64,000 nucleotides of DNA from assembly GCF_003332825.1 (NCBI RefSeq), contig NZ_QIRF01000004.1, positions 255,241 through 319,240 on the forward strand, read 5' to 3'. Of this stretch, positions 10,322 to 18,619 are shown piece after piece. The notes beneath the pieces were generated by a model. The model had not been told where the DNA came from and did not search any database. It saw only the letters and a program-made list of their open reading frames with translations. The number at the start of each line of letters is the position of its first letter. Positions within the stretch are counted from its first letter, which is position 1. The position numbers and the translations under genes are program-made. Origin of the DNA: Dyella sp. C9. GTDB lineage: Bacteria; Pseudomonadota; Gammaproteobacteria; Xanthomonadales; Rhodanobacteraceae.

Positions 10322-11784
10322 GCCGCAAACCCGAACTGTCGTTCTGGCAGATCTGGAACATGTGCTTTGGGTTCCTCGGCATCCAGTTCGGCTTTGCCCT
10401 GCAGAACGCCAACGTCAGCCGCATCTTCCAGACCCTCGGCGCCGACGTGGGCGACATTCCCGCGTTGTGGATCGCCGCGCCGTTCACCGGGCTGATCGTG
10501 CAGCCGATCATCGGCTACCTGTCCGACCGCACCTGGGGTCGCCTGGGGCGGCGCCGGCCGTACTTCCTGATCGGCGCGGTGCTCACCACGCTGGCCCTGC
10601 TGTGCATGCCCAACTCGCCGGCGTTGTGGGTGGCGGCGGGACTGCTGTGGGTGATGGATGCCTCCATCAACATTTCGATGGAGCCATTCCGGGCCTTCGT
10701 CGGCGACCAGCTGCCGCCACGCCAACGGCCCACGGGCTATGCCATGCAGAGCTTCTTCATCGGCGTGGGTTCGGTGGTGGCATCGCTGTTGCCCTGGCTG
10801 CTGGCCAAGCTGGGCGTGAGCAACGTGGCGGCCGAGGGTGCCATTCCCGATACCGTGCGCTACGCGTTCTACCTGGGCGGCGCGGTGCTGCTGCTGGCGG
10901 TGCTGTGGACGGTGTTCAGCACGCGCGAGTACCCGCCGGAACAGCTCGAGGCCTTTGCCGACAGCGCGCCCGAGTCAGGCTGGATCGACGCCAGGCCGGC
11001 GTGGCGGGTCGGCGTGCTGTTGCTGGTGGCCGGGGCCTTGCTGCTGCTGGCGATCCACCACTATGCGCTGGAGAAGGAACTCTACCTGCTCGCTGGCGGC
11101 CTGCTGGTGTTCGGCGCGCTGTTCGGCTGGCTGTCCGCCACGCGCAGCGTCGGCATGCTGCGCGAAGTGATGGCCGACCTGTACGGCATGCCCACGCCCA
11201 TGCGTCGGCTGGCGGTGGTGCAGTTCTTCTCGTGGTTCGCGCTGTTCGCGCTGTGGATCTACACCACCGCCGCGGTGACCTCGGTGCATTACGGCACCAC
11301 CGATACCCATTCGGCCGCCTATAACGAAGGCGCCAACTGGGTGGGCGTGTTGTTCGCGGCCTACAACGGTTTCGCCGCGGTTGCCGCCATCGTGATTCCC
11401 TGGATGGTGCGGCGCTGGGGCCTGCGCGTGAGCCACCTGGTGAACCTGTGGCTGGGCGGCGCGGGCCTGCTTTCGCTGTTGGTGATCCGCGACCCGCATT
11501 GGCTGCTGCTGTCGATGGTGGGCATCGGTTTTGCCTGGGCGTCCATCCTGTCGCTGCCTTATGCGCTGCTGTCGGACAACCTGCCGGTGGCGAAGATGGG
11601 CGTGTACATGGGCATCTTCAATTTCTTCATCGTGATCCCGCAGCTGCTGGCCGCCAGCGTGCTGGGCGTGCTGCTCCGGCTGTTCTTCCACGGCCAGCCG
11701 ATCTGGGCACTGGCCATGGGCGGTGCCTGCCTGGTCGTGGCAGGGCTATGCACGCTGCGCGTGGCCGAGCCTTCGACGGCGTAG
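10318..11784 (+). CDS. MFS sugar permease (maltose/sucrose symporter type)
   Basis: Inner-membrane transporter of 488 aa with about 12 hydrophobic segments. The N-terminal block (SFWQIWNMCFGFLGIQFGFA) and the loop DRTWGRLGRRRPY are hallmarks of the GPH/SLC45-like maltose-sucrose permeases found beside glucosidases in Xanthomonads and Caulobacter. It starts inside the previous stop (ATGA), so it is the last gene of the alpha-glucan operon. It would import the sugars produced in the periplasm, where the divergent cytoplasmic GH13 glucosidase could finish degradation. Substrate is inferred from context. Confidence 0.88.
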   Translation: MSRKPELSFWQIWNMCFGFLGIQFGFALQNANVSRIFQTLGADVGDIPALWIAAPFTGLIVQPIIGYLSDRTWGRLGRRRPYFLIGAVLTTLALLCMPNSPALWVAAGLLWVMDASINISMEPFRAFVGDQLPPRQRPTGYAMQSFFIGVGSVVASLLPWLLAKLGVSNVAAEGAIPDTVRYAFYLGGAVLLLAVLWTVFSTREYPPEQLEAFADSAPESGWIDARPAWRVGVLLLVAGALLLLAIHHYALEKELYLLAGGLLVFGALFGWLSATRSVGMLREVMADLYGMPTPMRRLAVVQFFSWFALFALWIYTTAAVTSVHYGTTDTHSAAYNEGANWVGVLFAAYNGFAAVAAIVIPWMVRRWGLRVSHLVNLWLGGAGLLSLLVIRDPHWLLLSMVGIGFAWASILSLPYALLSDNLPVAKMGVYMGIFNFFIVIPQLLAASVLGVLLRLFFHGQPIWALAMGGACLVVAGLCTLRVAEPSTA

Positions 11785-11786
11785 GC

Positions 11787-11822
11787 GCGCCCCCCGCGCG
11801 CCCCGCACTTTAGCGGGGGCGC
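11787..11822. terminator. GC-rich hairpin between convergent genes
   Basis: GCGCCCCGC at 11798-11806 can pair with GCGGGGGCGC at 11813-11822 with one bulged G. An alternative left arm lies at 11787-11797. It spans the stop of the lacI-type gene and follows the permease stop. There is no clear T run on either side, so terminator function is only suggested. Confidence 0.35.
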
Positions 11823-12838
11823 TGGCTGGAGCGGCGCACGATCAGTCGGGCCGGGAGCATGGTGCTCTCGGCGGGCTCGCCGCGGATCAGCCGCAACAGA
11901 TTGTCGACCAGGATCTCGCCGGCCAGGCTGGTGTCCTGCAGCACGGTGGTCAGCGGCGGATTGACGAAGCTGGCCATGGGGATGTCGTCGAAGCCGGCCA
12001 GCGCCACGTCGTCGGGCACCTTCAGGCCGTGATCGTCCAGCGCCCGCATGGCGCCGATCGCGATCAGGTCGCTGGCGGCGAACACGCCATCAAAGCTCAC
12101 GCCGCGCGCAAGCAGTGATTCCAGCGCGTCGTAGCCTGATCGTTCGGTGCTTTCGGCGTTCACCTGCAGCAGGGGCTCCGCCTCGTGCCCTGCCTCGCCG
12201 AGTGCCTGCACGTGGCCGCGGTAGCGGTCGAAGAACTCCGGGTAGTGGCTGGAGGCGTCGCCGAGGAAGGCGATGCGCCTGCAGCCCTGTTCGAGCAGGT
12301 GCGCGGTCACCGCGTGGCCGCCGCTGATGTTGTCGCACCCCACCGAGACGTCCGGCTGATCCGGCAGCACCGCACCCCAGCGCACGCATCGCGTGCCCTG
12401 GTCGACCAGCTTCTTCAGCTTGTCGCGGATCGCCAGATAGTCGCCGTAGCCGAGCAGGATGATGCCGTCGGCCTTCTTGCTGTCTGCGTAGTCGGCATGC
12501 CAGTCGCGCGAGAACTGCTGGAACGAGATCAGCAGGTCGTAGCCGCGCTGCGCGCTGGCGCGGGTGATCGAGCCCAGCATGGACAGGAAGAACGGGTTGA
12601 TGTGCGACTCGTCGGCCGTGGGGTCCTCGAACAGCAGCAGCGCCAGCGTGCCGGTGTGCCGGGCGCGCAGGCTGGAGGCGTTCTTGTCGACCTTGTAGTT
12701 GAGCTCCTCGACCGCGGCCTGGATGCGTCGCCGGGTCTCCTCGTTGACCAGCGGACTGCCGCGCAGGGCGCGCGACACCGTGGACTGGGAGACCCCGGCC
12801 AGGGGGGCAATATCGAACGAGGTGACCTTTCCCTTCAT
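11810..12838 (-). CDS. LacI-family regulator of the alpha-glucan locus
   Basis: 342 aa from the ATG at 12838; an in-frame GTG lies 6 bp upstream and neither has a strong ribosome site. The N-terminal helix-turn-helix is typical (DIAPLAGVSQSTVSRALRG), followed by the hinge helix (NASSLRARHTG) and a periplasmic-binding-protein-like sensor domain (GIILLGYGDYLAIRDKL; GFDDIPMASFVNPPLTTV). It is convergent with the permease gene and is the only LacI-type gene in the window. It is therefore the natural partner of the two identical operators at 654-667 and 868-881. Effector sugar unknown, presumably maltose or a derivative. Confidence 0.9.
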   Translation of the reverse strand: MKGKVTSFDIAPLAGVSQSTVSRALRGSPLVNEETRRRIQAAVEELNYKVDKNASSLRARHTGTLALLLFEDPTADESHINPFFLSMLGSITRASAQRGYDLLISFQQFSRDWHADYADSKKADGIILLGYGDYLAIRDKLKKLVDQGTRCVRWGAVLPDQPDVSVGCDNISGGHAVTAHLLEQGCRRIAFLGDASSHYPEFFDRYRGHVQALGEAGHEAEPLLQVNAESTERSGYDALESLLARGVSFDGVFAASDLIAIGAMRALDDHGLKVPDDVALAGFDDIPMASFVNPPLTTVLQDTSLAGEILVDNLLRLIRGEPAESTMLPARLIVRRSSQRPR

Positions 12839-12961
12839 CTGCACGCGACCACGACCCCCTGAGACGATTCCGGCCGCGCTCCCTGTGGCCCGAATGGATG
12901 GCGCAAATCCTAACGATTTGTTCGTTCGCTGTCCTTTCGCCGCGACAACTGGTTCAGGGGC

Positions 12962-12999
12962 AAAAAAAGCCCCGAGGATTAGGGGGGAATCCTCGGGGC
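12962..12999 (-). terminator. Strong intrinsic terminator (sRNA 3' end / polA)
   Basis: GCCCCGAGGATT and AATCCTCGGGGC form a perfect 12-bp stem around a 7-nt loop. On the minus strand the stem is followed directly by seven T. It would end both the candidate sRNA and any polA read-through. Confidence 0.85.
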
Positions 13000-13090
13000 C
13001 GGGGTGGCAGCGAAGCCCAGGGGAGAGGTTCGCTGGCCGGTTGGCTCATCCAGGGAGGTGGTGAGCCGATGGATGCCGTTGCGCGCATCC
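12962..13090 (-). ncRNA. Candidate sRNA with C-rich loops downstream of polA (sX13-like)
   Basis: Read on the minus strand, this stretch folds into consecutive perfect hairpins: GGATGC/GCATCC (13085-13090 with 13071-13076), GGCTCA/TGAGCC (13062-13067 with 13043-13048), CAGCGAA/TTCGCTG (13029-13035 with 13008-13014), and a 12-bp terminator stem (12988-12999 with 12969-12980) followed by seven T. The last three loops are C-rich: CCACCTCCCTGGA, CCTCTCCCCTGGGC and CCCCCCT. Such loops pair with Shine-Dalgarno sequences. A possible -10 box (AATTAT, 13092-13097) lies next to the 5' end with a weak -35 (CTTTTG, 13115-13120). The position downstream of polA on the same strand mirrors Spot 42 in enterobacteria and, from memory, sX13 of Xanthomonas. 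The 5' end is uncertain by about 10 nt. Confidence 0.75.
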
Positions 13091-13161
13091 GATAATTGAG
13101 AACGCACGACGCGGCAAAAGTTGCACACGAAAACGCGATTTTGGTTAGCGGATATTCATTT

Positions 13162-13184
13162 CACGGAAATCAAATGTTTCCGTG
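13162..13184. repeat. 8-bp inverted repeat upstream of the candidate sRNA
   Basis: CACGGAAA (13162-13169) and TTTCCGTG (13177-13184) with a 7-nt gap. It lies between polA and the sRNA promoter. It could be a regulator site for the sRNA or a weak polA 3' hairpin; the sequence does not decide. Confidence 0.45.
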
Positions 13185-13215
13185 GGGCCGGTCCCGGAAG
13201 GCCATGTTGAACCTA

Positions 13216-13279
13216 TGTAGGAGCGCACCCTGTGCGCGACCCGTCCCCTGCCCCGTCGCGCACAGGGTGCGCGCCTACA
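13216..13279. repeat. Family A extragenic palindrome (REP), full copy
   Basis: TGTAGGAGCGCACCCTGTGC... inverted against ...GCACAGGGTGCGCGCCTACA, with about 24-bp arms, just 15 bp beyond the polA stop. Related copies are at 15127-15218, 17566-17645 and 19643-19677. Confidence 0.85.
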
Positions 13280-13293
13280 GGAGGGGCGGAGGC

Positions 13294-16068
13294 TCAGTGC
13301 GCCTCGTCCCAGTTCGCCCCCCCGCCCGCCTCGACCAGCAGGGGCACCGACAGCGTCGCCGCCCCGGACATGCGCTCGATGACGCCGGCGCGCACCTCAT
13401 CCACCACGTCCTGGCGGACCTCGAACACCAGTTCGTCGTGCACCTGCATCAGCATGTGGGCGTCGTCGTTGCGCTGGCCCAGCCAGTGGTGCACCGAAAT
13501 CATGGCGCGCTTGATGATGTCCGCCGCGGTGCCCTGCATCGGCGCGTTGACCGCGGCGCGCTCGGCGCCGGCGCGCAGGGCCTGGTTGCGGGAGCTGAGG
13601 TTTTCCAGGTACAGCCGGCGGCCGAACAGGGTCTCCACGTAGCCGTCACGATGGGCCTGCTGGCGCGTGGCCTCCATGAAGGCGTGCACGCCGGGATAAC
13701 GCGCGAAGTAGCGCGCCATGTAGTCGCTGGCTTCGCCACGGTCGACGCCGAGCTGGCGGGACAGGCCGAACGCGCTCATGCCGTACATCAGGCCAAAGTT
13801 GATCGCTTTGGCGGCGCGGCGCTGGTTGGCCGACACCTCCTCCGGCTTGAGGCCGAATACCTCGGCGGCGGTGGCGCGATGCACGTCGCCGCCTTCGTGG
13901 AAGGCCTTGAGCAGGCCTTCGTCGCCCGAGAGGTGGGCCATGATGCGCAGCTCGATCTGCGAATAGTCGGCGGCGAGCACCACCCAGCCCTTGGGCGCCA
14001 CGAAGGCCTGGCGGATGCGCCGGCCCTCCTCGGTGCGCACCGGGATGTTCTGCAGGTTGGGATCGGACGACGAGATGCGCCCGGTGGCCACCGCGCCCTG
14101 GTGATAGCTGGTGTGCACGCGGCCGGTGCGCGGGTTGACCATCTCGGCCAGCTTGTCGGTGTAGGTCGAGCGCAGCTTGGCCAGGCCACGGTAGTCGAGG
14201 ATCAGCCGCGGCAGCGGGTGGTCGTCGGCGATGGCTTCCAGCGCCTCCTCGTTGGTGGAGGGCTGGCCGGTGGGCGTCTTGAGCTTGGCCGGCAGGCCGA
14301 GCTCATCGAACAGGATCGCCTGCAACTGCTTGGGCGAGTCCAGGTTGAACTCGCGCCCGGCGCCTTTCCAGGCCTCCTGCTGCAGCTCCAGCATGCGCTT
14401 GCCCAGCTGCTGGCTCTGCATGCGCAGTTCGCCAACGTCGATCAGCACGCCGCGCTGTTCCATCGAGGCCAGCACCGGAATCAGCGGGATCTCGATGTTC
14501 TCGTAGACCGAACGCAGCTTCGGCTCGATCTCCAGCTTCGGCCACAGCGCGTGGTGCAGGCGCAGGGTGATGTCGGCGTCCTCGGCGGCGTAGCGGCAGG
14601 CGGTATCCAGGTCCACCTGCGAGAACGGGATCTGCTTGGCGCCCTTGCCGGCGACCTGCTCGTACTTGATGGTGTCCACGTCCAGGTATTTCCTGGCCAG
14701 CGAATCCATGTCGTGGCGCGTGGCGGTGGCGTTCCACACGTAGGATTCCAGCATGGAGTCGTGCTTGAGACCGCGCAGCGCGATGCCGTAGTGCGACAGG
14801 ATGTTGATGTCATACTTGGCATGCTGGCCCATCTTGGGGCGGTCGGGGTCCTCGAAGAACGGCTTGAGCGCCGCCAGCACGTGCTCGCGCGACAGCTGTG
14901 CGGGCGCGCCGGGATAGTCGTGCGCCAGCGGCACGTAGCAGGCATGGCCTGGTTCCACCGACAGGCTCAGGCCCACGATGTCGGCCTGCATGCTGTCGAT
15001 CGAAGTGGTCTCCGTATCGAACGAGACCAGTGGCGCCGTGGCGACCTTCGCCAGCCAGCCGTCGAACTGCGCCTGGGTGGTGACCAGCTCGTACTGGCCC
15101 GGCATGTTCAGCACGGGTGGCTCTGCCTGTAGGAGCGCACCCTGTGCGCGACCGGCTTCGGCTTTATCGCCGACACTGTTCGCGGTGTCCTGTTCGCGCA
15201 CAGGCTGCGCTCCTGCAGGGGATACGGCGGCGTCCAGCTCCTTCAGCGCCTGCTTGAACTCGTAGCGCGTGTACAGCTCGCGCAGCTGGTCGACATGGCG
15301 CTCATGCAGGGTGAGCGCGCTTACCGGCTGCTCCAGCGCCACGTCGGTCTTGATCGTCACCAGCTGGCGCGACAACGGCAGCTGCGGCAGCGTCGCGCGC
15401 AGGCTCTCGCCGATCTTGCCGCCGACCTTGTCGGCGTTGGCCATCAGGTTGTCCAGCGTGCCGTACTCGGCCAGCCACTTGGCCGCGGTCTTGGGGCCGC
15501 ACTTGGGCACGCCTGGCACGTTGTCCACGCTGTCGCCGGTCAGCGTGAGGTAGTCGACGATCTGCGTCGGCTCCACGCCGAACTTCTCCACCACGCCGGC
15601 GCTGTCGGTGGTGGTGTTGGTCATGGTGTTGACCAGGGTGATGCCGGGTCGCACCAGCTGCGCGAGGTCCTTGTCGCCGGTGGAAATCTCCACCTCGATG
15701 CCTTGCGCATGCGCCTGTTCGGCCAGCGTGCCGATCACGTCGTCGGCCTCCACGCCATCCACGCGCAGGATGGGGAAGCCCAGTGCACCCACGATGGCCA
15801 GCATCGGCTGCACCTGTGCGCGCAGGTCGTCGGGCATCGGCGGGCGGTTGGCCTTGTATTGGTCATACAGCGCGTTGCGGAAGGTCGGGCCGGGCGCGTC
15901 GCTGACAAAGGCGACGTACTCGGGTTTCGCCTTCAGCGTGGCGCGCAGCATGTTGACCACGCCGAACAAGGCGCCGGTCGGCTCGCCCTGCGCATTGCTG
16001 AGCGGGGGCAGGGCGTGGAAGGCGCGGTAGAGGTAGGAGGAACCGTCGATGAGGATGAGCTTGGCCAT
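13294..16068 (-). CDS. polA: DNA polymerase I
   Basis: 924 aa from the ATG at 16068, which begins the family's MAKLILIDGSSYLYRAFHAL; AGAGAA lies upstream. The order is a 5'-nuclease domain (1 to about 280), a 3'-5' exonuclease (about 320-515) and a polymerase domain (about 520-924). The proofreading residues are kept (FDTET near 346, YDINIL, AAEDADITL). Polymerase motifs A (DYSQIELR, near 693) and C (QVHDELVFEV, near 872) are intact. Oddly, residues about 284-314, in the linker between the two nuclease domains, are encoded by a family A REP palindrome (15127-15218) read in frame. No frameshift is seen. The candidate sRNA lies downstream and DUF2782 is divergent. Confidence 0.98.
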   Translation of the reverse strand: MAKLILIDGSSYLYRAFHALPPLSNAQGEPTGALFGVVNMLRATLKAKPEYVAFVSDAPGPTFRNALYDQYKANRPPMPDDLRAQVQPMLAIVGALGFPILRVDGVEADDVIGTLAEQAHAQGIEVEISTGDKDLAQLVRPGITLVNTMTNTTTDSAGVVEKFGVEPTQIVDYLTLTGDSVDNVPGVPKCGPKTAAKWLAEYGTLDNLMANADKVGGKIGESLRATLPQLPLSRQLVTIKTDVALEQPVSALTLHERHVDQLRELYTRYEFKQALKELDAAVSPAGAQPVREQDTANSVGDKAEAGRAQGALLQAEPPVLNMPGQYELVTTQAQFDGWLAKVATAPLVSFDTETTSIDSMQADIVGLSLSVEPGHACYVPLAHDYPGAPAQLSREHVLAALKPFFEDPDRPKMGQHAKYDINILSHYGIALRGLKHDSMLESYVWNATATRHDMDSLARKYLDVDTIKYEQVAGKGAKQIPFSQVDLDTACRYAAEDADITLRLHHALWPKLEIEPKLRSVYENIEIPLIPVLASMEQRGVLIDVGELRMQSQQLGKRMLELQQEAWKGAGREFNLDSPKQLQAILFDELGLPAKLKTPTGQPSTNEEALEAIADDHPLPRLILDYRGLAKLRSTYTDKLAEMVNPRTGRVHTSYHQGAVATGRISSSDPNLQNIPVRTEEGRRIRQAFVAPKGWVVLAADYSQIELRIMAHLSGDEGLLKAFHEGGDVHRATAAEVFGLKPEEVSANQRRAAKAINFGLMYGMSAFGLSRQLGVDRGEASDYMARYFARYPGVHAFMEATRQQAHRDGYVETLFGRRLYLENLSSRNQALRAGAERAAVNAPMQGTAADIIKRAMISVHHWLGQRNDDAHMLMQVHDELVFEVRQDVVDEVRAGVIERMSGAATLSVPLLVEAGGGANWDEAH
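15127..15218. repeat. Family A REP palindrome inside the polA reading frame
   Basis: The left arm CTGTAGGAGCGCACCCTGTG... (from 15127) and the right arm ...GCACAGGCTGCGCTCCTGCAG (to 15218) are both recognisable. The whole element is read without a stop as part of PolA, giving a hydrophilic A/G/Q/E-rich linker segment. Confidence 0.85.
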
Positions 16069-16236
16069 GGGGCATTCTCTCATGCGCATGTGTGACGCGG
16101 CGGCGCATGCCGTTCAGGGCAGGCGTGCACCTGTCCGCCGGTCGCTGCGTTTCCGTGCGCGACTAGCGGTGCCGTTGCTTCACAAGCGGTGGGGTTTCGC
16201 ACTGCTATGCTGTGAGTCCAACAGGAGGCCGTCGTC

Positions 16237-16752
16237 ATGAAACCCGTTGCATGGTTAGTCGTTCTTGGTGTCGCGGTCGCATCGCCGGCGATGTCCCAGT
16301 CCTCTCCGCCGTTTCCGCCGGCCCCACCGCCGCCGGGCATCAATGATCCGGGCGTGAAGGCCACCGCCCCGGCGCCGGCTCCCGCTCCGGCACCGTCGCC
16401 CAAATCGGGCTCCGCCTCGAGCTCGGGCCAGGTATCGGCCGATACGGCGGCGCCGATGAGCCAGTCCCCGACCTCGACCTCGTCGACGCAGCCGCGTGAC
16501 GCCAATGGCAATGCGCCGCCCACCGTGAGCGTGCACACCGAAGGCGATGACACGGTGCAGGAATACCGCCGCAGCGGCCAGCTCTACATGGTGGTGGTGA
16601 CGCCCAAGGGCGGCATTCCGCAGACCTACAACGTCGACCAGAAGGGCGCCTGGACCAACCAGGCGGGCGAGCCGGTGAAGCCGGTGATGTACAAGATCAT
16701 GGAGTGGGGCAAGGGCCGCTCCGCCCAGGATCAGGACAACGGTGGCCAGTAA
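16237..16752 (+). CDS. DUF2782 family exported protein
   Basis: 171 aa preceded by a strong AGGAGG (from about 16221). Residues 1-20 are a signal peptide (VVLGVAVASPAMSQ). A long P/A/S-rich linker (about 22-75) follows. The C-terminal DUF2782 domain (about 95-150) contains DDTVQEYRRSGQLYMVVVTP and YNVDQKG. The family is known as a small periplasmic or lipoprotein-like partner gene next to polA in gammaproteobacteria, with no known biochemical role. It diverges from polA with about 170 bp between them. Confidence 0.85.
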   Translation: MKPVAWLVVLGVAVASPAMSQSSPPFPPAPPPPGINDPGVKATAPAPAPAPAPSPKSGSASSSGQVSADTAAPMSQSPTSTSSTQPRDANGNAPPTVSVHTEGDDTVQEYRRSGQLYMVVVTPKGGIPQTYNVDQKGAWTNQAGEPVKPVMYKIMEWGKGRSAQDQDNGGQ

Positions 16753-16766
16753 GGCCGCCCGGGGTA

Positions 16767-16790
16767 CTGCCGCCGGCCGACCGGCGGCAG
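16767..16790. terminator. 10-bp hairpin between convergent DUF2782 and GST genes
   Basis: CTGCCGCCGG, loop CCGA, CCGGCGGCAG. It is perfect and lies 15 bp after one stop and 11 bp from the other. It lacks a long T run, so it may be a weak bidirectional terminator. Confidence 0.5.
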
Positions 16791-16800
16791 CCTTCGTCGC

Positions 16801-17511
16801 CTAAGCCCCATCCAGTTCGGGGTAGTGGCGGAAGATGCCGTCCTCATTGAACGGCACGCGGCGCGGCGAGGCCAGGTAGGCCGCCACGCGCGGTCGTGAA
16901 GCCACGCGTTCGGCCAGTGCGCGCAATCGCGTGGTTCGTCGGCGCAGGCCCTTCATCGCCTGCGGAAACGCGTACTCGAGGCCCGACATCAGCTGGAACA
17001 GCGACAGGTCCACGTAGCTGTGGCGTCGGCCAAGCGTGTGGCGGCCATCGCCGCCGGCGAGGATGTCCTCGAAGTAGCCCAGGTATTTCGGCATGCGCTC
17101 GTGTCGGAACGAGGCGGCGCGCTTGCGCGCCTCGGCCCGCTGGTCCTCGTAATAAAGCTCCATGGCGATCGGGTGGTGGGTGTCGTGCACCTCGGCCACC
17201 ATGTCGGCGATGGTCAGCTGCCACTGCAGCGCCTGGCACTGGCTGGCCGCGGAGGCGGGCACCAGGCCGTGGCGCGGGGCGAGAAAGGCCAGGATGTTCG
17301 CCGTCTGCGCGATCACTTGCCTTCCCGCGCGCAGGAACGGCGGCGCGAACGGACGGGTGCCGGGCCGCTCGCCGCGCAGGAACGGCATCATCACCGCATC
17401 GCCCTGCTCGCGCGCCACGTCGACGTAATCGGCACCGGCGTCCTCCAGCGCAAGGCGCACGAATTCGCCGCGACCCTGGATGCCGGTCCAGTAGTAGAGC
17501 TCGTAGCGCAT
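16801..17511 (-). CDS. Glutathione S-transferase
   Basis: 236 aa cytoplasmic GST-like protein. The N-terminal thioredoxin-fold begins YELYYWTGIQGRGEFVRLAL, resembling the sigma/alpha-class start with a catalytic-type Tyr (YYWTGIQGRGE). VIAQTANILAFLA is the usual glutathione-anchoring Gln-Thr segment (normally Q-S/T). An all-helical C-terminal domain follows (YVDLSLFQLMSGLEYAFP). Likely role is conjugation or peroxidase activity on electrophiles; the substrate is unknown. Not in an operon: the upstream side is occupied by a REP palindrome and the 3' end of the lysR gene. Confidence 0.85.
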   Translation of the reverse strand: MRYELYYWTGIQGRGEFVRLALEDAGADYVDVAREQGDAVMMPFLRGERPGTRPFAPPFLRAGRQVIAQTANILAFLAPRHGLVPASAASQCQALQWQLTIADMVAEVHDTHHPIAMELYYEDQRAEARKRAASFRHERMPKYLGYFEDILAGGDGRHTLGRRHSYVDLSLFQLMSGLEYAFPQAMKGLRRRTTRLRALAERVASRPRVAAYLASPRRVPFNEDGIFRHYPELDGA

Positions 17512-17565
17512 GGCCGCCTCCGGGCATCAAAGGCCGATCTTCGCCACCGCGCCTTCAAGGACGCG

Positions 17566-17645
17566 TGTAGGAGCGCACCCCGTGCGCGGTCACGGCGCCC
17601 TCACCGTCGGTCCCGGGTCGGTCGCGCACAGGGGGCGCTGCTACA
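17566..17645. repeat. Family A REP palindrome overlapping the end of a lysR gene
   Basis: TGTAGGAGCGCACCCCGTGC... and ...GCACAGGGGGCGCTGCTACA. The last bases (17641-17643) are the TAG stop codon of the LysR regulator on the minus strand. Confidence 0.8.
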
Positions 17646-18531
17646 GGAGGCTTTGCTTTGCGGCGGTGCTGCGCAGCTGGTCCCATACCAGCGTGGCCAG
17701 CGGCGACAGCGAGCGCTGGCGGCGTTTCAACAGCACTACGTCGCGATGCTCCACCGGCGTCAGTGGCCGTGTGACCAGGTTGGGCGGCGGTGGCGACAGC
17801 GCGGGGCTCACGCTGATGCCCAGCCCGGCCTCGACCATGCGGAACGCGGTGAGCGTGTGCCCAGTCTGCTGCACGATGTTCACCTCGATGTGGCGCTTGG
17901 CCAGCGCGTGGTCGATCAGGCGCCGGCTGCCCGAGGAGTAATCCAGCAGCACCAGCGGCTGGCCGGACAGCTTGCGCCAGGGCACGCGGTCGAGCTGGGC
18001 CAGCGGGTGATCGGGTCGGCATACCAGCACGAACGGGTCGCGCAGGATCAGCTCGCTGTCGAATTCGCCGGTGGCGGTGGGAGCCACTGCGACGCCGAAA
18101 TCCACCTCTCCCCCCAGCACCGCATCCAGCACCTGGGTCTGGGCCTGGTCATGCAGCTGGATGGTGAGCTCGGGATACAGCTGCGCGCATTCGGCGATGC
18201 ATTGCGGCATCAGCCCGGCCGACAGGGTGGGCACCGAGGCTACGTGCACCTTGCCACGGCGCCGCTCGCTCTCGGAGTGGACCTGGTCGAGCACGCCCTC
18301 CAGTTCGTCCAGCACGCGGCCGATAGCGTTCTCCAGGTAGCGCCCGGCCTCGGTGGGGATGACCTCGCGGGTGGTGCGGTCGAACAGGCGCACGCCGAGC
18401 TCGCCTTCCAGCTCGGCAATATGCCGGCTCACCGCCGGCTGGCTCAGGTGCAGGCTCTCGGCGGCCCGCCGGAAATGCTGCTGGCGGGCCACGGCCAGGA
18501 ACACACGAAGCTGGCGCAGGCTGATATTCAT
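17641..18531 (-). CDS. LysR-family regulator, divergent from BASS transporter
   Basis: 296 aa. The N-terminal winged helix (LRVFLAVARQQHFRRAAESLHLSQPAVSRHIAELE) is followed by a PBP2-type effector domain (LGGEVDFGVAVAP; PDHPLAQLDRVPW; MVEAGLGISVSP). The effector domain resembles regulators of organic-acid or aromatic metabolism. It diverges from the transporter gene across an AT-rich 88-bp gap, so it probably controls that gene and itself. The C-terminus (AAKQSLL) and the stop codon are formed at the edge of a REP palindrome. Confidence 0.9.
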   Translation of the reverse strand: MNISLRQLRVFLAVARQQHFRRAAESLHLSQPAVSRHIAELEGELGVRLFDRTTREVIPTEAGRYLENAIGRVLDELEGVLDQVHSESERRRGKVHVASVPTLSAGLMPQCIAECAQLYPELTIQLHDQAQTQVLDAVLGGEVDFGVAVAPTATGEFDSELILRDPFVLVCRPDHPLAQLDRVPWRKLSGQPLVLLDYSSGSRRLIDHALAKRHIEVNIVQQTGHTLTAFRMVEAGLGISVSPALSPPPPNLVTRPLTPVEHRDVVLLKRRQRSLSPLATLVWDQLRSTAAKQSLL

Positions 18532-18619
18532 ATCAAAATACTATCAGTAGATCAGATAAAACGATTTGAATAATCAATGGCCTGGCGGTCCAATAGCGCT
18601 CTCCCGTCCTGTCGTGCCG

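Noticed and set aside
12898..13095. 65-codon plus-strand frame between lacI and polA
   Set aside because: It runs through the sRNA terminator hairpin and has no ribosome site or family resemblance. The structure is better explained as an sRNA on the other strand.
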